This document shows positions 1-5,641 of a stretch of 11,423 bases of DNA, piece by piece (position 1 is the stretch's first letter; the number at the start of each line of letters is the position of its first letter). This stretch comes from Desulfotomaculaceae bacterium (GTDB lineage Bacteria > Bacillota > Desulfotomaculia > Desulfotomaculales > Pelotomaculaceae), in the NCBI GenBank assembly GCA_028704035.1, contig JAQVLS010000033.1:1-11423 (forward strand). The letters are read 5' to 3'. A model generated the notes under the pieces. That model did no database searches. It was not told the origin of the DNA and saw only the letters and a program-made list of their open reading frames with translations. Made by a program: the position numbers and the translations under genes.

Positions 1-52
1 ACTTGGAGACTGCCGCAGAATAGTTGCAGAACGGCAGGGAAGTATCCTATTT

Positions 53-113
53 GTATACTAAAAAACACAGCGCTCAAGCAGACAATATCTGCGCGCTGTG
101 TTTTTTAGTATAC
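53..113. terminator. Long perfect hairpin, probable bidirectional terminator
   Basis: Two 21-base arms (53-73 and 93-113) are perfect reverse complements. Within the loop a second 5-bp stem forms (GCAGA 78-82 with TCTGC 88-92). Each arm carries a run of six A or T beside a GC-rich core (CACAGCGC/GCGCTGTG), so on either strand the hairpin core is followed by a U-tract, as in bidirectional intrinsic terminators. It probably ends a gene left of the window and insulates the MarR promoter downstream. The arms extend 7 bp past the A/T runs, which is longer than usual, so a small mobile palindromic repeat is an alternative. Confidence 0.7.
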
Positions 114-155
114 ACCTTTATAAAATTAATGCCATATCATTCTAATTACAGCCGC

Positions 156-184
156 TTCACTATAGTTCGATGTCTAGCTATAAT
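156..184 (+). promoter_or_regulatory. Sigma-A promoter of the MarR-family gene
   Basis: A -35 TTCACT (156-161) is followed after exactly 17 bases by a perfect -10 TATAAT (179-184). The expected transcription start is about base 190-191, at the ATG of the MarR gene. The spacer contains the candidate operator at 165-178. Confidence 0.72.
165..178. promoter_or_regulatory. Candidate MarR operator, copy 1
   Basis: GTTCGATGTCTAGC is an imperfect dyad sitting between -35 and -10 and ending one base before TATAAT. It matches copy 2 (661-674) at 12 of 14 positions and has the same position relative to the -10, so the two are very probably sites for one regulator. A repressor bound here would block sigma-A polymerase. 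That the MarR protein encoded just downstream binds it is inferred from autoregulation being common in the family. Confidence 0.68.
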
Positions 185-190
185 ATAGGT

Positions 191-646
191 ATGAAAAAAG
201 GAAACGCACTGTCTTTAATCAGCAGAATCAGAGCAGAAGCAAATAGATTCATTGTCAGGGAACTTGCAAATCATGGGATAAAAGGGATTGTTCCCTCCCA
301 CGGTGATATTCTAATGGTGCTTTTTCAGGGAGAAAAATGCACTATGAAGGAATTGGCAAACCGGATTTACAGGACAAAATCAACAGTAACTGTATTAATA
401 GAGAAACTTGTTGAGTATGGCTTTGTTGAAAAGGAAAAAAGCAGTATTGATTGCAGGGCAACCTATATCAGGTTGACCGATCAGGGAATCGCGCTCAAAC
501 CAGTTTTTGCTGACATTTCAAAAAAGCTTGATGCGTTGTTCTATGGTCACCTGACAAGCAAAGAAGCGGAAATCTTTGAGGAAATACTGCGTAGAGTGAT
601 AGAAAAACTGGATAACAAAAAGGATATTTATACACTTAATCAATAA
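191..646 (+). CDS. MarR-family transcriptional regulator (likely autorepressor)
   Basis: This is a 151-residue winged-helix protein of normal MarR length, expected to bind DNA as a dimer. The N-terminal dimerisation helix covers about residues 5-27. The helix-turn-helix lies near 52-77, with recognition helix around TKSTVTVLIEKL (62-73). The wing near 81-96 carries the conserved Asp-x-Arg as D87-C88-R89, and a C-terminal dimerisation helix starts near 122. An ATG at 170 would add seven residues, but it lies inside the operator and upstream of the -10, so this promoter could not supply it. ATG 191 falls where transcription should begin and has no Shine-Dalgarno at useful distance, suggesting a leaderless mRNA. 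Cys50 and Cys88 could be redox-reactive, but this is speculation. The twin operators make it the likely repressor of itself and of the Cys-Cys protein downstream. The ligand is unknown. Confidence 0.9.
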   Translation: MKKGNALSLISRIRAEANRFIVRELANHGIKGIVPSHGDILMVLFQGEKCTMKELANRIYRTKSTVTVLIEKLVEYGFVEKEKSSIDCRATYIRLTDQGIALKPVFADISKKLDALFYGHLTSKEAEIFEEILRRVIEKLDNKKDIYTLNQ

Positions 647-651
647 AAGAC

Positions 652-680
652 TTGACGATGGTTCGATATCTAACTATAAT
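652..680 (+). promoter_or_regulatory. Sigma-A promoter of the Cys-Cys protein gene
   Basis: TTGACG (652-657), a 17-base spacer and TATAAT (675-680) make a near-consensus promoter starting 6 bases after the MarR stop codon. Transcription should start near 687, leaving a leader of about 65 bases. The candidate operator exactly fills the spacer. Confidence 0.85.
661..674. promoter_or_regulatory. Candidate MarR operator, copy 2
   Basis: GTTCGATATCTAAC is a 14-base dyad with one mismatched pair, centred on GATATC. It fills the spacer from 4 bases after the -35 to the base before the -10. It is the better of the two copies, so this promoter may be bound more tightly than the regulator's own. Confidence 0.72.
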
Positions 681-752
681 ATTATTGTAGGATAGTGGGC
701 GCATAATTTCATAAAGTAAGGGAAAATGCTAGATTTTAAGGGAGGCATAGAA

Positions 753-1082
753 ATGATCAAAATAGAGATTTCCAAAGAAGCAAGGGACTATATTCTAAGT
801 AAGAATAAAGCCATTACTGTGGAATCAGTATCTATGGCCAGTTGCTGTGGCTACAGTAACGAGCCGCTTGTGTTTGAATATAAACCCTCCACACCTGAAG
901 ATTATGAAGAAGTTATAGTTGATGGGATTAAAGTTTACGTTTTTAAGGAGGGAGCTGTTATTGCTCCTGGTGGAGCCAGGATATGCCTGGGAGATAATAA
1001 CGCCCCATATAAAACTTTGATAACCGAAGGGTTGAGATACAGGGATTGTTTTGATAATACCCATCCAGGGTTATACATATAA
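753..1082 (+). CDS. Small Cys-Cys motif protein, HesB/IscA-like fold
   Basis: The product has 109 residues. ATG 753 is preferred over ATG 726 because a strong AAGGGAGG (738-745) sits 7 bases before it. The start (MIKIEISKEARDYIL) and the segment near 52-66 (EEVIVDGIKVYVFKE) resemble A-type Fe-S carrier (HesB/IscA) proteins. A Cys31-Cys32-Gly33 motif stands about where those proteins have their first cysteine. The usual C-terminal Cys-x-Cys is absent; instead there are single cysteines at 78 and 99. I recall a family of small anaerobe proteins in which such a Cys-Cys pair alternates with selenocysteine, and this looks like a cysteine-only member, but I cannot confirm the match. It has no signal peptide or membrane segment, so it is cytosolic. 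It forms a two-gene MarR-controlled unit. A thiol, metal or redox role is inference. Confidence 0.72.
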   Translation: MIKIEISKEARDYILSKNKAITVESVSMASCCGYSNEPLVFEYKPSTPEDYEEVIVDGIKVYVFKEGAVIAPGGARICLGDNNAPYKTLITEGLRYRDCFDNTHPGLYI

Positions 1083-1104
1083 TGATATAAATATGGTATT
1101 TATT

Positions 1105-1146
1105 GGGGGCGCGTTTGGCTGACCTAGCCGGTTGCCCCCTTTTTTT
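1105..1146 (+). terminator. Intrinsic terminator after the Cys-Cys protein gene
   Basis: GGGGGC (1105-1110) pairs with GCCCCC (1134-1139), with an inner GGCT/AGCC stem (1117-1120 with 1126-1129), followed by seven Ts (1140-1146). It lies 22 bases after the stop codon. Confidence 0.88.
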
Positions 1147-1247
1147 GCCTTATGGCGGCTACAAGATATCCTTTTTCCCAGGGTCGCAGAAAAAGAATTA
1201 TTTAACAGCCGCGACCCAGATGGCTGCCTAAAATACGCAGAATTCAA

Positions 1248-1277
1248 TTGACAATCTACTGTGCCTGTGGTTATATT
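1248..1277 (+). promoter_or_regulatory. Possible sigma-A promoter of a short RNA
   Basis: A perfect TTGACA (1248-1253) and TATATT (1272-1277, 5 of 6) are separated by 18 bases. The transcript would start near 1284 and meet a terminator about 100 bases later. Confidence 0.45.
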
Positions 1278-1283
1278 TTTATA

Positions 1284-1386
1284 TATAAACCATTGATTGA
1301 AGGGAACTAAAACCACACACCAGCTATAAAGAGAGTCAGGGCAGGTTTAGTACCAGTCCTTATCAAAGGACTGGTATTTTTGTTTT
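1284..1386 (+). ncRNA. Possible small RNA of about 100 nt
   Basis: This is the interval between the promoter-like sequence and the terminator. No start codon with a Shine-Dalgarno and no recognisable peptide lies in it. Its ACTAAAACC (about 1306-1314) can pair, with one bulge, with GGTTTAGT (1344-1351), directly next to the terminator stem, giving a folded RNA. It does not match any riboswitch or known small-RNA family that I recognise. The boundaries are guesses from the flanking signals. Confidence 0.3.
1351..1386 (+). terminator. Intrinsic terminator with an 11-bp perfect stem
   Basis: TACCAGTCCTT (1351-1361) and AAGGACTGGTA (1366-1376) pair perfectly around an ATCA loop and are followed by TTTTTGTTTT. 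The nearest recognisable gene upstream already has its own terminator, so this one implies another transcript ending here. Confidence 0.82.
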
Positions 1387-1429
1387 GTACGCTTTATCCA
1401 GTGGCAAACGCGGAGTCAATTTAAAGGTA

Positions 1430-1561
1430 ATGGGCACCGGGGCCAATATCCCCCTGATAAATAAGCCTACTTATTCTCGGATGCTTACAGGGGAGGAATA
1501 CGTCCAACTGGTTTTATTCCTAGCGCTTCTGTTGGTGATAGTGGTATGTTTCTATTTATAA
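1430..1561 (+). CDS. Possible 43-residue protein with a C-terminal membrane helix
   Basis: An ATG-initiated ORF of 43 codons ends in a hydrophobic stretch at about residues 24-43 (core VLFLALLLVIVVC), preceded by a polar segment with R17, E22 and E23. That is the layout of a tail-anchored single-pass microprotein. The start is weakly supported: AAAGG lies only 2 bases before the ATG, and the frame is open further upstream to 1301, including a TTG at 1385. It overlaps the next small ORF by 16 bases, and the ubiE gene follows. I do not recognise the family. It could equally be the decayed end of a larger membrane protein. Confidence 0.3.
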   Translation: MGTGANIPLINKPTYSRMLTGEEYVQLVLFLALLLVIVVCFYL

Positions 1562-1641
1562 AGACGAAACTGGATTTTGTGCTGCGGGCCACCGGAATAA
1601 CACCAGATGATCAAGATAACGACAGGCTATTGTTGAGTTAA
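1546..1641 (+). CDS. Possible 31-residue ORF overlapping the previous one
   Basis: ATG 1546 follows GGTGAT (1534-1539), which is complementary to the 16S rRNA 3' end, at 6 bases. It encodes 31 residues with a short hydrophobic start, a basic stretch (KTK), and an acidic tail (PDDQDNDR). The overlap with the preceding ORF would allow translational coupling, and the stop is 24 bases before ubiE. The same frame is open upstream to about 1465 without a start codon, so a frameshifted remnant of one gene is as likely as two microproteins. No family is recognised. Confidence 0.22.
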   Translation: MFLFIKTKLDFVLRATGITPDDQDNDRLLLS

Positions 1642-1665
1642 AATAAGTAACCGGAGGATAGTTGT

Positions 1666-2328
1666 TTGTCTAATTTACCGGGTAATGAGGGTAAATCGAA
1701 GTATGTGCGCGAAACTTTTAATTCCATAGCAAAAAGATACGATTTAATCAACACACTGATGACCCTCGGTTTGGACAAGTCCTGGCGAAGGCTGGTGGTA
1801 AAACTTTCTGAGCTGAAAGAAGGAGGCACGGGCCTGGATGTCTGCTGCGGCACCGGGATGCTGACTATTGAGCAGGCCAGAGCGGCTGGTCCGGCGGGGA
1901 AAATAACCGGGCTGGACTTTTCTGAAAACATGATCGAGGTCGCCCAGCAAAACATAAGAGATTTTGCGTTAAAGGAAAACATCTGGTTTGTTCGGGGAGA
2001 CGCCACGGACCTACCGTTTGAAAACAGCTTTTTTGACTGTGCTACCGTGGGGTGGGGACTGCGCAATGTTCCTAATGTTTTTAAAGCAGTGCAGGAAATG
2101 ACGCGTGTAGTAAAACCGGGCGGGAAGGTAATATCACTTGATATGGCCCAGCCGACGGCGCCTGTTTTCAGAGAATTTTACTGGCTGTGTTTCGACAGGG
2201 TAATTCCTGCTGTGGGAAACTTGTTGTCAGGCAATAAAAAGGCGTATAAATATTTTTATAGTTCGGCCAGGGGATTTATGCGTCAAAAAGAGCTGGCGGA
2301 TTTATTTGCCCAAGCCGGATTGGCTTAA
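1666..2328 (+). CDS. ubiE: UbiE/MenG C-methyltransferase, truncated at the C-terminus
   Basis: This SAM-dependent enzyme family carries out the final C-methylation of demethylmenaquinone (MenG) or the ubiquinone precursor (UbiE); menaquinone is expected in this organism. The start is TTG 1666, 8 bases after GGAGG (1653-1657). Family features are YDLIN (25-29), SAM motif I in LDVCCGTG (57-64), acidic D84 after the second strand (GLD), GLRN (131-134) and the PGG loop (151-153). The protein has 220 residues and stops in the last helix at AQAGLA. Beyond the TAA the same frame continues with 18 residues that align, without gaps, to the family's final strand. It therefore appears cut by one nonsense codon about 20 residues early, and activity is doubtful. 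Beyond the small ORFs just upstream, it has no obvious operon partner. Confidence 0.9.
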   Translation: MSNLPGNEGKSKYVRETFNSIAKRYDLINTLMTLGLDKSWRRLVVKLSELKEGGTGLDVCCGTGMLTIEQARAAGPAGKITGLDFSENMIEVAQQNIRDFALKENIWFVRGDATDLPFENSFFDCATVGWGLRNVPNVFKAVQEMTRVVKPGGKVISLDMAQPTAPVFREFYWLCFDRVIPAVGNLLSGNKKAYKYFYSSARGFMRQKELADLFAQAGLA

Positions 2329-2382
2329 ACCCGTTACCTAACCCGGTGCGGCGGCGTAGGCGCGATAGTGGAATGCAGGAAA
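2329..2382 (+). pseudogene. Untranslated C-terminal remnant of the methyltransferase
   Basis: Reading on in frame after the TAA gives TRYLTRCGGVGAIVECRK. From the AGL before the stop to the final K, this matches E. coli UbiE ([20 protein letters not shown] and on) in length and pattern: an aromatic Y, then a small-G-V core, then a basic end. Only the TAA interrupts it, so a single base change from a sense codon such as GAA, CAA or AAA explains the break. A sequencing or assembly error must also be considered. Confidence 0.72.
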
Positions 2383-2387
2383 CCATT

Positions 2388-2402
2388 GGGGGACAGTCCC
2401 CC
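2388..2402. repeat. Perfect 15-base palindrome between two damaged genes
   Basis: GGGGGACAGTCCCCC is a perfect dyad around a central A. It begins 5 bases after the methyltransferase remnant and ends at the stop codon of the livF remnant. Similar GGGGACAGTCCCC-type units recur in many bacterial genomes as REP-like dispersed repeats. That identity is from memory, and only one copy is in this window. It lacks a T-run, so it is a poor terminator. Confidence 0.5.
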
Positions 2403-2531
2403 TTACTCGCCTAAATAGGCCTTTCTGACTGCAGGGTTGTTGACCATTTCTGCGGCCGGACCGGAAATAGCTATTTCCCTTGTTTCCAGCACATAAGCGC
2501 TGTTGGCGATAGAGAGAGCCATATGGGCATT
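2403..2531 (-). pseudogene. livF: C-terminal remnant of a LivF-type branched-chain amino acid ABC ATPase
   Basis: On the minus strand this encodes 42 residues plus a stop, including ALSIANSAYVLET, ISGPAAEMVNNP and the ending VRKAYLGE. That is the typical C-terminus of LivF, the second ATPase of branched-chain amino acid importers. In an intact gene about 190 residues would precede it, including Walker A, the ABC signature and Walker B. Here the recognisable part starts at Asn-Ala, and the next sequence upstream is the end of the RND permease, whose TAA overlaps the first codon of the remnant. It has no start or ribosome binding site of its own and is a scar of a deletion or insertion. Confidence 0.82.
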
Positions 2532-5500
2532 ACACTTCGTGACGCCGCGTCCGAAAATTGTCCAGCAGCAGGTAGAGGGTGGGGATGACGTAGAGGGTAA
2601 GGGCTGTCGAGATAACCAGCCCGGAGATGATGGCGATAGCCATTGGCTGCCACAGTGGGCCGCCGACCAAAGCCATCGGGGACAGGCCGCCTACGGCGGA
2701 CAGCATGGTCAGTAGGATTGGGCGCAGGCGCGCCTGGCCGGCCTGCGCCAGCGCTTCCCGTAGCGGCTTGCTTTCCTTGACGGCCAGCTCAACAAATTCG
2801 ATCAGGACAATGCCGTTCCGCACGACCACTCCCGCTAGGCTGAACATGCCCAGCGCGGCCATGAAGCCGATCGGGTTGCCAGTCACAAAAAGACCCAACA
2901 ACGCCCCGCATATGCCCAGAAACACAGTAACCATAATAATCAGCGGCTTGAGCAGGGAATTGAACTGTGTGGCCAGCAGCAGGTATATCACGACCATCAT
3001 CATCAGAGATAGGCGAGCCAGGTCGGCAAAAGACTTGTCGCCCTCTTCCTGTTCGCCGCCGTATTCAATTTTATAGCCTAGCGGCAGATGGTAAGACTGA
3101 AGGTTATTTTGCAGGTCATTCAATACCTTGGAAGGGAGGCGGTCCTGGGTGTAGCTTGACACGGTAACTGTCCGCGCCAGTTGGTCGCGGATAATCTGGC
3201 TTACCGCCCAGGTTGGGATTACCTCGGCCAGCTGGTTAAGCGGTATGCCGGCCCCGTTTACGCTGGAGGGGACGGGCAGGTTGTTTAACTGCTCCAGTGG
3301 TACTGATTGGTTTTTTGCGGCTTTCAAGACCACTTTGATCTGCTCGTCCGGCAGTTGGTAGGTGGAGACAGCCACGCCGTCGGTCATTAAACGCACGGTC
3401 GAGGCTATGGACAGGTTTGTCACACCGAGGCGGTTGGCTCGCTCCTCGTCGACCATAACCTTGTACTGGAAGACGTCCGGGCCCATGGTATCATCCACAT
3501 TGATGGCGCCCGGTACGGCCCGCAGCCTGGCGCTGATATCAGCGGCGATGGCCCGCAAAGTATCCAGGTTTTCGCCCTTGATCCGGATTGCCACAGGCGC
3601 GCCTACGGGCACCCCCTGTTCCAGCGTGCGGACCAGGATGTTGGCGCCGGGGATCTCCTCCCTGAGCCGTTCGCGCAGGATATTAACCAGCGCCTCAGGT
3701 TTCCTCATGCCCCAGCCCTTCCGTGTATTTATATAAATACCCGCCTTGTTGTCCCCGCTGACATAACTGACTTCATTATAGTAAAACTGGGGAAATGATT
3801 TCCCCACATAGCTTGCTATTACTGCTACTTCAGGTTGTTCTGCCAGGATTGCCTCGATTCCCATCACCTGCCCCAGTGTCTCCTCTAGGGTTGAGGTGGT
3901 GGGCGTGGTGATGTCGACCAGAAATTCGCTGCGGTCGTCGGCGGGGAAAAAGGTCTTGCCGATAAAGGGGACAAGGGCCAGGCAGATCACCATGAAGACA
4001 GCGGCCAGGGCGACGGTCCGATGGGGGCGGTCGAGAGCCTGGCCAATGGTTTTTCGGTAAAAGGCCAGCAGGCGCCGGTAGGTACCCTCCGCCAGCCCGC
4101 CGTCCCTCTGAAAAAAGGCCGCCACAGCGCCCCGCGCCAGCTTGACCGGGCGGCTGGCCAGTTGAAACCTGACAATTGGCGTCAGAAAAAGAGACACCAC
4201 CAGGGAAGCCAGCAGTGTGACGGTAACGACCTGGGGAAGTGAAAAAATAAATTCACCGATGTTGCCCTCAAGCAGGAAAAGTGGGACAAAGGCAGCGATG
4301 GTAGCCACTGTGGCGTTGGTAATCGAGTACGCCACTTCCCGGATGCCGAGGGTGGCCGATTTAAACGGACTGTCACCCAGTTCCAGGTGGCGCTGGATAT
4401 TGTCGTTGGTAACGATGGAGTCATCGACCAGGACGCCCAGCACTATCACCAGGGCGGCAATGGAGACCTGGTGCAGCTTGAGGCCCATCATTCCTAAAGG
4501 ACCCATGCCGAGCAGCACCGAGAGCGGTATGGCAGCGGCCACCAGCATGGCCCCGAAGGGCGGCAGGGCGAGCAGGCATACCAGAAAGACGATACCCATG
4601 CCGATAAAAAGCTCCTTGTAAAGATGATTAAACTGTTCACTGGTACTGACGGCCTGGTTGAAGACAATATTGGATGTGACTCCGGCCGGAAGCGACTGTT
4701 TCAGATTTTGCTCGATATAGGCCTGAATGTCGGAAACAACCTTAACCCTGTCGATATTTTCTTTGGGATAAAGCACCAGGGAAACGGCCGGTGTCCCGTT
4801 GGAGCGGACCAGGACGGAGGGTTCTGCCGTGGTCAGGCTTATTGTGGCTATATCGCGTAGATAAACGGGATTTCCCTCCGTGCTGACTTTTAAAATTGTT
4901 CCGCCTATAACCTCTAGGTCGAGATATTCACCGGTGGTCTGGATAGCTATGCCGTAAGGCTGGTCTATCAGTTTGCCGCCCGGAATAGTGACGTTGCGGG
5001 CTTTAACAGCGTCCGCAACCTGGCGCCAGGTCAGGTTGTAGCGGGCCATCCGGTCCATGTCCAGGACAACCTGGACTTCCCGGTCGGGGAGTCCTTCACG
5101 CTGGATCTCCGCTACGCCCGGCAGACTTTTCAGCTCGTCCTTGACTTTGCGGCTGACAGTTTCCAACTCCAGGTAGTCTAGACCCGGCGCCTCCAGGTGC
5201 AGGACCATCATGCAGGTGCGGATCAGATCTGTAGCGAGCTTTGGTTCCATGATCTCTGCGGGTAAATCATGGCGGATCTCTTCGATTTTATAGCGGACGT
5301 CGTCCCATGCCTTTTTAGTATCCGTACCGGGATAGGCCTCGATCGATATTACTGAGAGGCTTTCGGTAGAGACAGACCAGATTTTTTTGACGCCCTTGAT
5401 CGTCTCAAAGCCCTCTTCCAGTGGTTTAGTAACCAGTTTTTCGACTTTTTCGGAGCTGGCCCCGGGATAAGTCGTTACTACCCTGGAGAAAAGCAGTGTG

Positions 5501-5613
5501 ATATCGGGATCCTGCTGTCGGGGAATGGTATAAAAGCTCATCAGCCCCCACAGGGACGCCGCGGCAAAGAAGACCAGGATAATTTTTTTGTATGTAAGTA
5601 TCCTGCGCAGCAT
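2530..5613 (-). CDS. RND-family efflux permease (AcrB/SwrC-like)
   Basis: This 1027-residue inner-membrane pump belongs to the proton-driven AcrB/SwrC superfamily, which exports drugs, detergents or lipids. ATG 5613 is chosen, 7 bases after AGGGGG; a TTG at 5637 would add eight residues without a better site. The order is typical: first membrane helix near 11-28, a porter loop starting with the IPRQQDPDI segment, helices 2-6, a second porter loop, then helices 8-12. The helix-4 proton relay aspartates are present (GVLVDDSIV, D397-D398), which points to the multidrug-type branch rather than heavy-metal pumps. In helix 10 the usual Lys is Arg (GVVVRNGIVLIEF, R932). It is preceded by its fusion protein with a 28-base gap. 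No outer-membrane channel gene is present. The substrate cannot be read from sequence. The region is visibly GC-richer than the MarR and radical SAM genes. Confidence 0.95.
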   Translation of the reverse strand: MLRRILTYKKIILVFFAAASLWGLMSFYTIPRQQDPDITLLFSRVVTTYPGASSEKVEKLVTKPLEEGFETIKGVKKIWSVSTESLSVISIEAYPGTDTKKAWDDVRYKIEEIRHDLPAEIMEPKLATDLIRTCMMVLHLEAPGLDYLELETVSRKVKDELKSLPGVAEIQREGLPDREVQVVLDMDRMARYNLTWRQVADAVKARNVTIPGGKLIDQPYGIAIQTTGEYLDLEVIGGTILKVSTEGNPVYLRDIATISLTTAEPSVLVRSNGTPAVSLVLYPKENIDRVKVVSDIQAYIEQNLKQSLPAGVTSNIVFNQAVSTSEQFNHLYKELFIGMGIVFLVCLLALPPFGAMLVAAAIPLSVLLGMGPLGMMGLKLHQVSIAALVIVLGVLVDDSIVTNDNIQRHLELGDSPFKSATLGIREVAYSITNATVATIAAFVPLFLLEGNIGEFIFSLPQVVTVTLLASLVVSLFLTPIVRFQLASRPVKLARGAVAAFFQRDGGLAEGTYRRLLAFYRKTIGQALDRPHRTVALAAVFMVICLALVPFIGKTFFPADDRSEFLVDITTPTTSTLEETLGQVMGIEAILAEQPEVAVIASYVGKSFPQFYYNEVSYVSGDNKAGIYINTRKGWGMRKPEALVNILRERLREEIPGANILVRTLEQGVPVGAPVAIRIKGENLDTLRAIAADISARLRAVPGAINVDDTMGPDVFQYKVMVDEERANRLGVTNLSIASTVRLMTDGVAVSTYQLPDEQIKVVLKAAKNQSVPLEQLNNLPVPSSVNGAGIPLNQLAEVIPTWAVSQIIRDQLARTVTVSSYTQDRLPSKVLNDLQNNLQSYHLPLGYKIEYGGEQEEGDKSFADLARLSLMMMVVIYLLLATQFNSLLKPLIIMVTVFLGICGALLGLFVTGNPIGFMAALGMFSLAGVVVRNGIVLIEFVELAVKESKPLREALAQAGQARLRPILLTMLSAVGGLSPMALVGGPLWQPMAIAIISGLVISTALTLYVIPTLYLLLDNFRTRRHEV

Positions 5614-5641
5614 CGTTACGCCCCCTGAATTAGTCAATTAA

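Larger units (their letters stand above)
1147..1665. other. Intergenic stretch with no recognisable gene
   Basis: These 519 bases contain no ORF I can assign to a family. From left to right they hold a 7-bp inverted repeat (GGGTCGC 1181-1187 with GCGACCC 1211-1217), a promoter-like TTGACA with TATATT, a strong terminator hairpin at 1351-1386, and two tiny overlapping ORFs (1430-1561 and 1546-1641) listed separately. The reverse-strand reading across 1071-1316 runs through a terminator and looks like chance. The stretch could be decayed coding sequence, a small-RNA locus, or both. Confidence 0.5.

Noticed and set aside
170..190. ATG at 170 as the MarR start
   Set aside because: It lies inside the operator and upstream of the -10 of the only good promoter, so the transcript would not include it; it also lacks a Shine-Dalgarno.
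1071..1316. 81-codon reverse-strand ORF in the intergenic stretch
   Set aside because: It runs through the terminator at 1105-1146 and into the end of the Cys-Cys gene, has no ribosome binding site, and its product has no recognisable domain.
2471..2653. 60-codon reverse ORF ending in the livF region
   Set aside because: It is a different frame from both the RND permease and the livF relic; the LivF C-terminal sequence appears only in the frame ending at 2403.
3362..3736. Plus-strand ORF of 124 codons within the RND gene, and similar long ORFs antisense to the pump genes
   Set aside because: They are antisense shadows of a GC-rich coding region with clear RND and adaptor motifs on the minus strand, and have no homology that I can see.
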